From: Streptomyces spororaveus
GTDB lineage: Bacteria; Actinomycetota; Actinomycetes; Streptomycetales; Streptomycetaceae
Reading direction: 5' to 3'
Length of the DNA stretch: 64,000 nucleotides
Assembly (NCBI RefSeq): GCF_016755875.1
Contig: NZ_BNED01000005.1
Coordinates: 7,701,501 to 7,765,500 of the forward strand
Under the pieces are notes generated by a model. The model searched no databases, was not told where the DNA came from, and saw nothing but the letters and a program-made list of their open reading frames with translations. The translations under genes and the position numbers were made by a program. Below, piece after piece: positions 50,428-59,383 of the stretch; within the stretch, counting starts at the first letter, position 1, and each line of letters begins with the position of its first letter.

Positions 50428-50751
50428 GAGATCCCCCTCGATGGTGTCCGGCAGATGGCCCCAGCCTAGGTGAATCCAAGGAAAAGGCCAGGTCAGGCCC
50501 GGTTTGTCGAGGCTGTGGAGGGGCGGGTGGGCGGCTCCCCGGAGCCGGCCCGCCCCGGAGGTGCGCACCACGCCCGAATCGCGGCCGCGGGCCCGCCGAG
50601 GCCGCGTACGACCCCTTTTCCGGCGGCCCCGAGGCACCTGATTCCGCGCGGTCCCAGCCCGGTGCGAGGCGCCGCGCCGGCGTGGCCCGCGGCCGCTCGG
50701 GCAGCCGGCCACCCGTCGGCGCACGCCCGGACGGCTGCGTACGATCGCCCG
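50428..50751. other. 324-bp gene-free region between divergent genes
   Basis: No gene is supported. TACGAT (50739-50744) lies 7 nt before the ATG at 50752 and would give a leaderless transcript. On the other strand a TAGGCT-like -10 near 50465 could serve the gyrB-like gene. The rest is GC-rich without clear structure. Confidence 0.4.
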
Positions 50752-51297
50752 ATGATCACTTCCGTCACGCTCCGGGCCGCCGCGACGGCGACCGCTCCCG
50801 CTCTCGTCCTCCGGCCCTGGTGCGCGGACGACGTCGTCGCACTGGTCGAGGCCTCCCCGGACCCCGGGCTGCGGTCCGAGGACGACGGACTGCGGTGGGT
50901 GCGGGCCCAGGAGCGGGGCTGGGCCGCCGGGGTCCGGTTCGGCTTCGCCGTCCTGGAGCCGGGCCCGGGCCCGTCGTCGCCGGCGCGGCTGGTGGGCAAC
51001 GTCGTCCTCAAGGAGGTCGCCCCCGGCAAGGCAGCCGCCGAGGTCGGCTACTGGACGGCGGCCGAGGCGCGCGGCCGGGGTGTGGCCCCCCGAGCCCTGG
51101 AAGCCCTCACCACCTGGTCCCTGGACGCCTTCCGGGCCGACGGCCTCGAACGCCTCGAACTGCTCCACCAGGTGGACAACCCCGCGTCCTGCCGCGTCGC
51201 GGCCAAGTGCGGCTACGCGTACGACAGGACCCTGGCCTGCGCGCCTCCGGCCTTCCCGCTCGACGGACACCTGCACGTGCGCCGCGCGGCCTCCTGA
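50752..51297 (+). CDS. GNAT-family N-acetyltransferase
   Basis: A 181-residue acetyltransferase of the RimJ/RimL type. LVLRPWCADDVVALVEA opens the fold, the acetyl-CoA loop is EARGRGVAPRALEALTTW, and the end is LELLHQVDNPASCRVAAKCGYAYD. Substrates in this group range from protein N-termini to antibiotics. The start ATG lies 7 nt after a TACGAT -10 hexamer, suggesting leaderless translation. It is followed by an independent DUF1838 gene after 76 bp. Confidence 0.9.
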   Translation: MITSVTLRAAATATAPALVLRPWCADDVVALVEASPDPGLRSEDDGLRWVRAQERGWAAGVRFGFAVLEPGPGPSSPARLVGNVVLKEVAPGKAAAEVGYWTAAEARGRGVAPRALEALTTWSLDAFRADGLERLELLHQVDNPASCRVAAKCGYAYDRTLACAPPAFPLDGHLHVRRAAS

Positions 51298-51373
51298 CCC
51301 GTCAACGGCGGGGGCCCAGGTTGTCCGCCGGGCCGCTTGTCCGGCCGTGCGGCCACCGAGCACAGTGGGCCGT

Positions 51374-52123
51374 ATGACATCAGAGCTGACACCGGCCGAG
51401 CTCCTGCACGCCTTCGCCCGCACCCGCGCCTCGCTCGACGGCGCCGAGGTCACCTACTGGTGGACCGGGGACGTCCACTCGTGGGCCCCGGGCGAGCCCT
51501 ACCGGCGCCTCTTCGGCTTCGAAGGGCTCAACGTCGCGCGCCTCGTGGCGGACGAGGAGCTCGGCGGCTACCAGCTCCTGTCCAGGGAGGCGGCGTTCTA
51601 CCTCGACCCCGTGACCCGGGAGATCCTGGAGACCTGGCAGGACAAGCCCGTGGTCCACGTCTGGAACGATCCGGCCAACCAGAAGTGGCGCCCCTTCCCG
51701 GTCCCCATGACGGAACTGGGCGACCAGATCTGCTTCAGCCTGGAGATCCCGCTGGCCTACCCCTCGCCGCTGCCGGTCCAGGAGTACCCGGCCCAGTCCG
51801 CCGATGACACCTACCGCGCCCTGGAGCTGTTCCAGTTCTTCGCGCCCGCGGCCACCCCGGCCACCGACGCGGTGAGCGTGCCCGCCACGATGTCCTGGAC
51901 CCGGATGTCCCCGTGGCTGCCCTGGATGGAGCGGGGGCAGAGCCCCGGCGGCCTCACCTTCCACTGCCGCGGCCGCAAGCTGGACTCGTACGCGCAGGTT
52001 CCGGAGCGCACCCGTGCCTATATCGCCGAAAACCGGCCTGAATTCGCCCATGCGCCGGAGAAGTGGAGCGAGCCGAACGAGACCAGCTGGACGTACTTCC
52101 GCAAGCTGTTCCCGCCGCGGTAG
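51374..52123 (+). CDS. DUF1838 family protein
   Basis: A 249-residue protein with the DUF1838 layout: WWTGDVHSWAPGEPYRRLFGFEG near the start, FYLDPVTREILETWQDKPVVHVWNDP in the middle, and SWTRMSPWLPWMERGQSPGGL then PEFAHAPEKWSEPNETSW at the end. It has no signal peptide. Members are found beside carotenoid or monooxygenase genes in some bacteria but have no defined activity. The conserved tryptophans suggest a small-molecule pocket. Confidence 0.82.
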   Translation: MTSELTPAELLHAFARTRASLDGAEVTYWWTGDVHSWAPGEPYRRLFGFEGLNVARLVADEELGGYQLLSREAAFYLDPVTREILETWQDKPVVHVWNDPANQKWRPFPVPMTELGDQICFSLEIPLAYPSPLPVQEYPAQSADDTYRALELFQFFAPAATPATDAVSVPATMSWTRMSPWLPWMERGQSPGGLTFHCRGRKLDSYAQVPERTRAYIAENRPEFAHAPEKWSEPNETSWTYFRKLFPPR

Positions 52124-52533
52124 AGCCGGTCCCCGCCCCCGCCCCCGGTCCCGCGCCGCGTGCGCGCGGTCACCGAACATCCCTGGTCAGAGCCCTGCCG
52201 AGGGACCCCAGAGGGGAGTCACAGGGGGCGGACAAGGGTTTTCCCCGTATCGAGTTCATCCCCGTGTTGCCTACTGTCTGCCCACCGGCGATCTTCCCCT
52301 GGTCCTGAGGCACACACGCCAACCCCACATGGCGTGAAGGCCGCACCGGCCGGGGGGAGAGCCCGGGACCGCCGTTGCCCGGCCCCGCCGTTGCGGCTCG
52401 GGCGACGTGGCGCGCGGCGGAGGCCGGGGCGAGCTCGACCAACTCGCTCCCGGTCCCGCGGCCGCCGGAACCTCCCACACTGCACTGACCGGCCGCTCCG
52501 GCATGCCCGGAAACGGCCCTCGAAGGGGAACAC
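52124..52533. other. 410-bp leader region of the subtilase gene
   Basis: No gene is supported. A TACTGT -10-like hexamer near 52271 is the best promoter candidate and would leave a leader of about 250 nt. GC-rich inverted segments within 52340-52450 could fold. GAAGGGG precedes the GTG start. Confidence 0.4.
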
Positions 52534-54336
52534 GTGCACGCTTCCAGACGTAGGCTCATATCCGTGGTGGCCATGTCCGTCACCCTGCTCGCCGGCTCCG
52601 CGACCGCCTCCGTGGCCCTGGCCGCCGAGACCCCCGCCGCGGCCCCCGCCGCAACGGTCGCCCCCACCGCGCCGGTCGAGAACCTCATCGTCGGATACAA
52701 GTCCTCGGCCACCGAGGCCAGCTCGAACACGGCGGCGGCCGACGACGCCACCGCCAAGGGCAAGAAGGCCGGCAAGAAGGCGAAGTTCGACCGCCGCCTC
52801 GGCACCGGAGCCGCCCTCGTCAGCCTCGGCGGGACCGTCGCCCCGGCCGCGGCGGCCGACGTGATGGCCCAGTTCCGCGCCGACCCGGACGTCGCCTACG
52901 TCGAGCCGGACACCCGCGCCTACGCCATGGCCGTCACCCCGAACGACACCGAGTACGCCAAGCAGTGGGACCTCTTCGAGCCCACCGCCGGCATGAACGT
53001 CCCCGGTGCCTGGGACAAGACCACGGGCTCCGGCGTCACCGTCGCCGTGATCGACACCGGCTACGTCGCCCACTCGGACGTCGCGCCGAACATCGTCGCC
53101 GGCTACGACTTCATCTCGACCTCCTCCGAGGCCCGCGACGGCAACGGCCGTGACAGCAACCCCGCCGACGAGGGCGACTGGAACGCCACCGACGGCGAGT
53201 GCGGTACCGGCTCCAAGGCCAGCACCTCCTCCTGGCACGGCACCCACGTCGCGGGCACCATCGCCGCGGCCACCAACAACTCCAAGGGTGTCGCCGGCAT
53301 CGCCTACGGCGCGAAGATCCAGCCCGTCCGCGTCCTCGGCAAGTGCGGCGGCGCCACCTCGGACATCGTCGACGCCATCACCTGGGCCTCCGGCGGCTCC
53401 GTCGCGGGCGTCCCGGCCAACGCCACCCCGGCCAAGGTCATCAACATGAGCCTCGGCGGCTCGGGCACCTGTGGCACCAGCTACCAGAACGCCATCAACG
53501 CCGCCGTCGCCCGCGGTACGACCGTCGTCGTCGCCGCCGGCAACAGCAACGCCAACGCGTCCGGCTTCTCGCCCGCCAGCTGCAACAACGTGATCAACGT
53601 GGCGTCGACCAACCGCGCCGGCGACCGCTCGTACTACTCGAACTTCGGCTCGATCATCGACGTCTCCGCCCCGGGCGGTGAGACCCGCCGCGCCACCGAC
53701 ACGCCCGGCACCGTCACCACCCCCGAGAACGCGATCCTCTCCACCCTGAACGCCGGCACCAGCACCCCCGGTGCCGAGACCTACAAGCCCTACCAGGGCA
53801 CCAGCATGGCCGCCCCGCACATCGCGGGCCTGGCCGCCCTGCTGAAGTCGGCGAACACCTCGCTGACCCCGGCCCAGATCGAGTCGGCGATCAAGACCAA
53901 CGCCCGCCCGCTGGCCGGTACCTGCACCGGTGGCTGCGGCGCCGGCCTCGCCGACGCGGCCGCGACCGTCGCCGCGGTGACCTCGACCCCGCCCACCTCG
54001 GGCCGCGAGAACACCACGGACTACGCCATCGCGGACAACGCCACCGTGGAGAGCCCGATCACCGTCACCGGTGTGACCGGCAACGCCCCGGCTGCCCTCA
54101 AGGTCGGCGTGAACATCGTCCACAGCTACATCGGCGACCTCAAGGTCGACCTGGTCGCCCCGGACGGCAGCGTCTACAACCTGCACAACCGCTCCGGCGG
54201 CAGCACGGCCAACATCAACCAGGTCTACACCGTCAACGCCTCCTCCGAGGTCGCGAACGGCACCTGGAAGCTGCGGGTCAACGACAACGCAGGCGGCGAC
54301 ACCGGCAAGATCGACTCCTGGAACCTGACCTTCTGA
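52534..54336 (+). CDS. Secreted subtilisin-like protease with C-terminal P domain
   Basis: A 600-residue exported S8 serine protease. The signal peptide ends near residue 30 (SVALAAE). An I9-type propeptide (ENLIVGYKSS to VAYVEPDTRAYAM) precedes the catalytic domain with D174 (VAVIDTGY), H235 (WHGTHVAG) and S424 (GTSMAAPHIAG). After a TSTPPTSG linker comes a proprotein-convertase P domain (ADNATVESPITVTGV to GKIDSWNLTF). A cysteine-rich insertion (GECGTGSKAS, ASCNN) suggests disulphides. GTG start after GAAGGGG. It ends before a 15-bp hairpin terminator. Broad extracellular protein degradation is expected. Confidence 0.93.
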   Translation: MHASRRRLISVVAMSVTLLAGSATASVALAAETPAAAPAATVAPTAPVENLIVGYKSSATEASSNTAAADDATAKGKKAGKKAKFDRRLGTGAALVSLGGTVAPAAAADVMAQFRADPDVAYVEPDTRAYAMAVTPNDTEYAKQWDLFEPTAGMNVPGAWDKTTGSGVTVAVIDTGYVAHSDVAPNIVAGYDFISTSSEARDGNGRDSNPADEGDWNATDGECGTGSKASTSSWHGTHVAGTIAAATNNSKGVAGIAYGAKIQPVRVLGKCGGATSDIVDAITWASGGSVAGVPANATPAKVINMSLGGSGTCGTSYQNAINAAVARGTTVVVAAGNSNANASGFSPASCNNVINVASTNRAGDRSYYSNFGSIIDVSAPGGETRRATDTPGTVTTPENAILSTLNAGTSTPGAETYKPYQGTSMAAPHIAGLAALLKSANTSLTPAQIESAIKTNARPLAGTCTGGCGAGLADAAATVAAVTSTPPTSGRENTTDYAIADNATVESPITVTGVTGNAPAALKVGVNIVHSYIGDLKVDLVAPDGSVYNLHNRSGGSTANINQVYTVNASSEVANGTWKLRVNDNAGGDTGKIDSWNLTF

Positions 54337-54388
54337 TCAGGAGCCAACTCGGCCTGACGGCCAGATAGTACGGACCAAAGTGAGCCCG

Positions 54389-54423
54389 CGGACCTGCTGA
54401 TACACCTCGTATCGGCAGGTCCG
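54389..54423 (+). terminator. Hairpin terminator after the subtilase
   Basis: A 15-bp stem with one U-G pair (54389-54403 with 54409-54423), a 5-base loop and a short T-rich tail (GGGTTTT). Confidence 0.7.
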
Positions 54424-54549
54424 AAGGGTTTTCCCGGGACGTGACTGATTTCTGCGTCACAATCCGTGTCCGCCCGCCACTCGACCTCGTATTGTCGCCT
54501 CTCACAGGAACGGCACAGGAGCTGGGGATCGAGAGGCTGGTGGCTGTGC

Positions 54550-57318
54550 GTGGTGGCGGCGACGGGGCACGCTGACACAAGTGTCGGACACGGAGAACTG
54601 ATCAAGGCGGTCGACCGCGCGCTGACCGCGCACGGCCGGGCGATCCTGACCGGACCGGCCGGCGCGGGCAAGACCGAGGTCGTGCGCGCCGTCGCGGCCG
54701 CGGCCGAATCACGCCGCGAGACCGTGCTGTGCCTCGCTCCCGAGGCCGCCGACCAATGGATACCCGAGGCGTCCGCCGCCGCGCTCCTCGCCTCCGTACC
54801 CGGCGGCGCCCTGGACCAGCTCTCCGGTCCCCAGCGCACCGCCATCGCCCTGCTGCGCCGCGAGGCCGACGCCCCCCGGGCCGGCCGCGACCACATCGCC
54901 CTGCGCCTCGCCGTGGTCGAGGTACTGCGTACGCTCGCCGAGCGCCACCCCGTCCTGCTCGTCCTCGACAACGCCCAGTGGCTCGACGCCGAGAGCACCG
55001 ACCTGCTCCGCTTCGCCCTCCGCCTCACCCCGCCCGGTGTACGGGTCCTGGTCGCCGAATGCGTCCAGGGCGGGGTCCCCGTCGGCGAACCCCTCTGCGG
55101 CCCCGGCGTCCCCGCCATCCGGGTACCCCCGCTGGGCGCCGACGAGGTCGCCGAGCTCCTCGTCCGCCACGGCCTCCCGGCCCGCCTCGCCGGCCGGATC
55201 CACCAGGCCAGCGGCGGCAACCCGCGCCTCGCCCTCGCCCTCGGCCACTCCCTCGCCGAAGCCGCCGAGGCCCGCGACGGCAGCGCGCACCACGCCGACC
55301 CCCTGCCCGTCTCCGGACAGGCCCGCGAGGTCGCCCGCCGGCTCCTCGCCGGAGTCCCCGCCCAGGCCCGCCGCACCCTGCTGCTCGCCGCCCTCGCGGC
55401 CCGCCCCACCATCTCCCTGCTGCGCCGGGCCGGCCGCCCCGACGCCGAGGCCGAGCTGGCCGAGGCGGAACGGGCCGCGCTGGTCAGGGTGGGGGACGAC
55501 GGCTCCGTGGAGTTCACCGCCGGCGCCCTGCCCACCGCCCTCGCCGCGGACGCGGGCTGGCCCGAACGCGCCGCCGGGCACGCGGCCCTGGCCGACGCCG
55601 TCGACGATCCCGTCCAGGCCGTACGCCACCGCGCGCTGGCCGTGGACACCCCCGACCAGTGGCTCGCCGCGGAGATCACCGAGGCCGCCGCGGCCTGCCG
55701 CCGCCGGGGCCAGCGCGCCCTCGCCGCCGAACTGGGCCTGCTCGCCGCCGAACGCACCCCGTCCTGGCTGGCCGGCGAGGAACTGGCCCGCCTGGTCACC
55801 GCCGCCGAGGACGCCGGCTGGTCCGGCCGCGCCGACCTCGCCCGCCGCGCCACCGGGGCCGTCCTGGCCCGTGACGCCTCGCCCGCCGACCGGGTACGGG
55901 CCCGCCTCGCCGTGATCGACGCCGCCGGGCAGGCCCTCGGCGCCCTCGACGAGACCATCGCGTACGCCATGGACGAGGCCGCCGGGGACCCCTCGCTCCA
56001 GGCCGCCGTCCAGCTGCGGATCGCCTGGAAGCACAACCTCAGCGACGGCGACCCGGTCCGCTCCCGCGACGCCGCGGCCCGCGCCGGAGCGCTCGCCGCA
56101 CTCGGCGGCGACCAGGTCGCCGAGGCCATGGCCCTGACCGTACGGGCCCGCATGGGCCGCATCCTCGGCGACCCGGGCGCCGAGGCGATCCTGGCCGAGG
56201 CCCTCGCTCTGCCCGCCCCCGAGGTGCCGCTCGGCATGCGCAACGCGCCCCAGTACCTCGCCGTCCGGCACGCCCTCTTCGACGACGGCTGCGACGACGC
56301 CCGCCGCCAGCTGATGGTCCTGCTGCCCGCCGTCCAGCGCACCGGCTCCGCCGAGGACGTCTTCGAGGTGCTGCGCAGCCTCACCGAGGTCGAACTGCGC
56401 AGCGGCCGGTGCGAGGCCGCCTCCGCCCACGCCCGCCGGGCCCTGGAGCTCACGATCGAAGCGGGCCTCTCGCCCGGCCCCGCCTGGTACGTCGCCGCGA
56501 TGGCGGAGGCCATGGGCGGCAGCTTCGCCCGGGCCGCCGGCTACGCCCGGCGCGGCATCCAGGCCTCGCAGGAGGAGCAGGACCAGGTCTTCCTCTCCCG
56601 CAACCTGCACGCGCTCGGCCTCGTCGAACTCGCCACGGGAGAGGCGTCGAAGGCCGTCGCCACCCTGCGCCGGGTCGCCGAACTGGAGGCCGCCCAGCAG
56701 GTGGTGGACCCCTCGATCCTGCGCTGGCACGGAGAGCTCGCCGAGGCCCTGATCGCCGCCGACGCGACCGACGAGGCGGCCCGCCTGCTGGCCTCCGTCC
56801 GTACCGTCGCCGTCGGCCTCGGCCGTACCGGCGTCGTCGCGGCCCTCGACCGGGCCCGCGGACTGTGCCTGTCCGCCCAGGGAGACGCCGACGCTGCCGT
56901 GCACCTGCTGGAGGCCACCGCCCAGCGCTTCGAAGCCCTCCGGCTGCCGCTGGAGCGCGGCCGTACGCTGCTGGCCCTCGCCCGGGTGGAGCGCCGCCGG
57001 CGCCGCCGGGCCCCGGCCCGTGCGGCGCTCCGGGCCGCGGCCGAGGTGTTCGAGCGGGCCGGGGCCGCCCCCTGGGCGGAACTCGCCGGGGAAGCCGCCC
57101 CCGGCGACGGCGCCGGTGCGCAGGTGCCGGCGGCCGCGACCCTGACCGAGGCCGAGACCCGCCTCGCGCTGCTGGTCAGTCAGGGCGCCAGCAACCAGGA
57201 GGCCGCGGCGAAGCTGTTCCTCAGCGTCAAGACGGTGGAGGCACGGCTGACCCGTATCTACCAGAAGCTCGACGTCCGCTCACGGGCCCAGCTGGCCACC
57301 GCGCTGCGCACGCGGTGA
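54550..57318 (+). CDS. Large LuxR-type ATPase regulator (LAL/MalT-like)
   Basis: About 922 residues. An N-terminal AAA-like ATPase has Walker A GPAGAGKTE near residues 35-43 and Walker B-like LLVLDNAQWLD. A long helical middle of TPR-like units follows. A C-terminal LuxR HTH (LTEAETRLALLVSQGASNQEAAAKLFLSVKTVEARLTRIYQKL) ends the protein. These are cluster-situated or global activators in streptomycetes. The start is uncertain: GTG at 54550 or 54553 fits the start of the ATPase domain, while a GTG at 54466 adds a poorly conserved tail. The target genes are not obvious; the neighbouring chitinase is convergent. Confidence 0.88.
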   Translation: MVAATGHADTSVGHGELIKAVDRALTAHGRAILTGPAGAGKTEVVRAVAAAAESRRETVLCLAPEAADQWIPEASAAALLASVPGGALDQLSGPQRTAIALLRREADAPRAGRDHIALRLAVVEVLRTLAERHPVLLVLDNAQWLDAESTDLLRFALRLTPPGVRVLVAECVQGGVPVGEPLCGPGVPAIRVPPLGADEVAELLVRHGLPARLAGRIHQASGGNPRLALALGHSLAEAAEARDGSAHHADPLPVSGQAREVARRLLAGVPAQARRTLLLAALAARPTISLLRRAGRPDAEAELAEAERAALVRVGDDGSVEFTAGALPTALAADAGWPERAAGHAALADAVDDPVQAVRHRALAVDTPDQWLAAEITEAAAACRRRGQRALAAELGLLAAERTPSWLAGEELARLVTAAEDAGWSGRADLARRATGAVLARDASPADRVRARLAVIDAAGQALGALDETIAYAMDEAAGDPSLQAAVQLRIAWKHNLSDGDPVRSRDAAARAGALAALGGDQVAEAMALTVRARMGRILGDPGAEAILAEALALPAPEVPLGMRNAPQYLAVRHALFDDGCDDARRQLMVLLPAVQRTGSAEDVFEVLRSLTEVELRSGRCEAASAHARRALELTIEAGLSPGPAWYVAAMAEAMGGSFARAAGYARRGIQASQEEQDQVFLSRNLHALGLVELATGEASKAVATLRRVAELEAAQQVVDPSILRWHGELAEALIAADATDEAARLLASVRTVAVGLGRTGVVAALDRARGLCLSAQGDADAAVHLLEATAQRFEALRLPLERGRTLLALARVERRRRRRAPARAALRAAAEVFERAGAAPWAELAGEAAPGDGAGAQVPAAATLTEAETRLALLVSQGASNQEAAAKLFLSVKTVEARLTRIYQKLDVRSRAQLATALRTR

Positions 57319-57342
57319 CCGCCGGGGCACCCCGGAGACGGC

Positions 57343-58257
57343 CTAGCAGCCGAGGTTGTTCCCGGGAGTCACTCCGAGCAGCTGCGTGAAGCTCTGGTAC
57401 TTCGAGATGCGGCTCTGGACCTGGGCGGGGTTGCCGCCGTTGCACTCCAGGGAGCCGTTGATCGAGCGGATGGTCTCCCCGAAGCCCGCGCCGTTCACCA
57501 TGGCGGCGTGGGCGGTCATCGTGCCCGGACCGTTCTGGGTGTTCCAGTACCAGAGCGCCGTCTTCATGGCGACGGCCGGGTCCTGCTCCACGAGGTACGG
57601 GTTGGCGAGGAGGTTGATGCCGAGGGCGTCACCGGCCGCCTTGTAGTTGAAGTTCCAGCTGAGCTGGATGGGCCCGCGGCCGTAGTAGGCGGCCTGCCCG
57701 GCGGGACAGCCGTACGGCTGGCTCGCGTCGCAGTAGTGCGGGTAGTTGGCGGTGTTCTGCTCCACGATGTACACGAGTCCGCCCGTCTCGTGGGAGACGT
57801 TCGCGAGGAAGGCGGCGGCCTCGCGCCGCTTGGTGGTGTCGTCGCCGGTCTTGGCGAACCCGGGGTAGGCGGACAGCGCCGAGACCAGGCCGTTGTAGGT
57901 GTAGAAGGGGTTCCGGTTCGGGAACATCTGGTTGAACTGGGCCTCGGAGACCACGAATCCGGAGGGGTTGCCCGGGTCCGGGTCCTGGCCCCCGCCGCCG
58001 CAGGCGCCCTGGTCCGACCAGACGCCCCACTGTCCGGTGGTGCCGGGGGTCTCGCCCTGGGTCCACCACTTCGCCTGCCAGTTGTGGCCGCCGTACGAGG
58101 CGCTCATGCCGTTCGTGTAGACGGCGGAGGAGGCCCAGGCGCCGGCGCAGGGGGTCGCGGCGACGGCACTGGAGGAGGGGAGGGTGAGGGCGAGGCCGGC
58201 CGTGACGGCCGCGGCGGCGGTGAGTGCGAGGGCGCGGAGGCGAGGCGCACGTATCAC
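57343..58257 (-). CDS. Secreted GH19 chitinase with N-terminal chitin-binding domain
   Basis: A 304-residue exported chitinase. The signal peptide covers residues 1-34. A CBM5/12 domain (AWASSAVYTNGMSASYGGHNWQ and WWTQGETPG) spans 38-86, followed by a Gly/Pro linker. The GH19 domain runs from about 100 with catalytic acid E157 in SHETGG, second acidic E166 nine residues on, and YYGRGPIQLSWNFNY. It hydrolyses chitin outside the cell. GTG start after AAGGAG. Two GGTC..GACC repeats upstream fit DasR/chitin control. Confidence 0.94.
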   Translation of the reverse strand: MIRAPRLRALALTAAAAVTAGLALTLPSSSAVAATPCAGAWASSAVYTNGMSASYGGHNWQAKWWTQGETPGTTGQWGVWSDQGACGGGGQDPDPGNPSGFVVSEAQFNQMFPNRNPFYTYNGLVSALSAYPGFAKTGDDTTKRREAAAFLANVSHETGGLVYIVEQNTANYPHYCDASQPYGCPAGQAAYYGRGPIQLSWNFNYKAAGDALGINLLANPYLVEQDPAVAMKTALWYWNTQNGPGTMTAHAAMVNGAGFGETIRSINGSLECNGGNPAQVQSRISKYQSFTQLLGVTPGNNLGC

Positions 58258-58318
58258 GTAACTGCTCCTTCGGTGGGGGGAATTGCCGTGGGGGCAACGG
58301 TGCCCACTGAAGCGAAAA

Positions 58319-58346
58319 TGGTCTGAACCTGTCAAGGTCTAGACCA
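58319..58346 (-). promoter_or_regulatory. Chitinase promoter: direct/inverted GGTC..GACC repeats (DasR type)
   Basis: On the minus strand TGGTCTAGACCT is followed by AGGTTCAGACCA, with TTGACA between and overlapping them. GGTCTAGACC (58336-58345) is a perfect palindrome close to the known DasR site, and paired 12-bp repeats of this kind are classic in Streptomyces chitinase promoters. Confidence 0.7.
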
Positions 58347-58402
58347 AATGAAAAGCGCCGGTGTCACGCGTCACGCGTGACACCGGCGCGAATTCGAGCC
58401 GG

Positions 58403-58816
58403 TCAGCTGCCCTGGGAGAGGTTCCCGGAGAGAACCGGGATGTTGCTGGCGATGTGCGAGACCGACTCGTCACCCTTGGCCTGGGTGGAGTTCTCGGCGC
58501 ACTGCTGGTTCTGCGGGTTGGCGAGCACGTTGACGTCCTGGACGCCGACGTTGGCGATGACCGCGAACAGCGACTGGGCGTTGACCTTGGCCGGCAGGCC
58601 GACGCACAGCTTGTTGAGCGAGCCCTGGATGGCGCCGAGCTGCGGGCTCATCTTGCCCTGGGTCTCCTGGTTGCCGTAGATCTGGGCCGCATTGTTGCCG
58701 TTGACGGTGTTCACGCCGTTGTCGTTGCCGATCGCCATCGCCGGGGAGGCGACTGCGGCACCCGCGCCGAGCACGGCGGCGGTGGCGGCTGCGGTGGCCA
58801 TGAACTTCTTGAACAT
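58403..58816 (-). CDS. Rodlin
   Basis: A 137-residue secreted protein. The signal peptide (MFKKFMATAAATAAVLGAGAAVASPAMA) is followed by a mature part opening IGNDNGVNTVNGNNAAQIYGN and ending NQQCAENSTQAKGDESVSHIASNIPVLSGN. This is the rodlin pattern of the surface rodlet layer of aerial hyphae and spores, including the two cysteines and the many Asn/Gln. S. coelicolor has divergent rdlA and rdlB; here only one is present, beside DUF5302 and chitinase. The ATG at 58816 follows GAAGGA. The copies assemble with chaplins, none of which is in the window. Confidence 0.88.
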   Translation of the reverse strand: MFKKFMATAAATAAVLGAGAAVASPAMAIGNDNGVNTVNGNNAAQIYGNQETQGKMSPQLGAIQGSLNKLCVGLPAKVNAQSLFAVIANVGVQDVNVLANPQNQQCAENSTQAKGDESVSHIASNIPVLSGNLSQGS

Positions 58817-58983
58817 GTGGGGATCCTTCTGTCGCACTGTCGCATGTGATGGCTGCCCTCGGCGGGACGTGCTGATCAACTGTCGACAGTGCCCGGGGTT
58901 ATCCCCACTCACCCGAGTGGCCCAATGGCGGGTCGAGCCACCCCCGGCCGCGGCGGCGGGGGCGGGCTCCTCGCGTCCGGGGG

Positions 58984-59175
58984 TCAGCCGGTCTTGCGGC
59001 GGACCTTCTTGTTCTTGCCGCCGGGGCCGCTGCTGGCACCCTGGACCTTCGCCCGGCTCTGGTGGGCCTGCTGGGACTGGGCGTTCGCGGCGTTGCGGTC
59101 CAGGGCCTCCCGGAACTTGCGCTTGGCCGCGTCGGCCGGGGACTCGTCCTGCGGGGTGTCGGTTTCGTCAGCCAT
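58984..59175 (-). CDS. DUF5302 small protein
   Basis: A 63-residue highly charged protein (ADETDTPQDESPADAAKRKFREAL start, NKKVRRKTG end) matching the DUF5302 family of small actinobacterial proteins. It has a disordered acidic N-terminus, a helical middle and a basic tail. No function is known. The start ATG follows AGGAGG. It stands alone between the rodlin and ferredoxin-reductase genes. Confidence 0.8.
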   Translation of the reverse strand: MADETDTPQDESPADAAKRKFREALDRNAANAQSQQAHQSRAKVQGASSGPGGKNKKVRRKTG

Positions 59176-59383
59176 TTTGTCCTCCTGGGGTGATCAAGCG
59201 GTTTCAGTCTGTCAGGTGGCGTCCGTGCTGACCAGCGAGTTCCTCTGCGCTCCAAGGGTTGCTTGGAGAGGCCATAAGCTTTGATTATGGGGTCATAAAA
59301 GGACACCGGGTGCTGAGTTAGGTTTACCTTCGTTTAGGGTTCCCTTTGATCCACCTTGCCGTCGCTCGAAGGGAACCTCTGCC

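Noticed and set aside
59325..59345. Iron box upstream of fprA
   Set aside because: TTAGGTTTACCTT keeps only half of the 19-bp IdeR/DmdR consensus, so it is not strong enough to list as a site.
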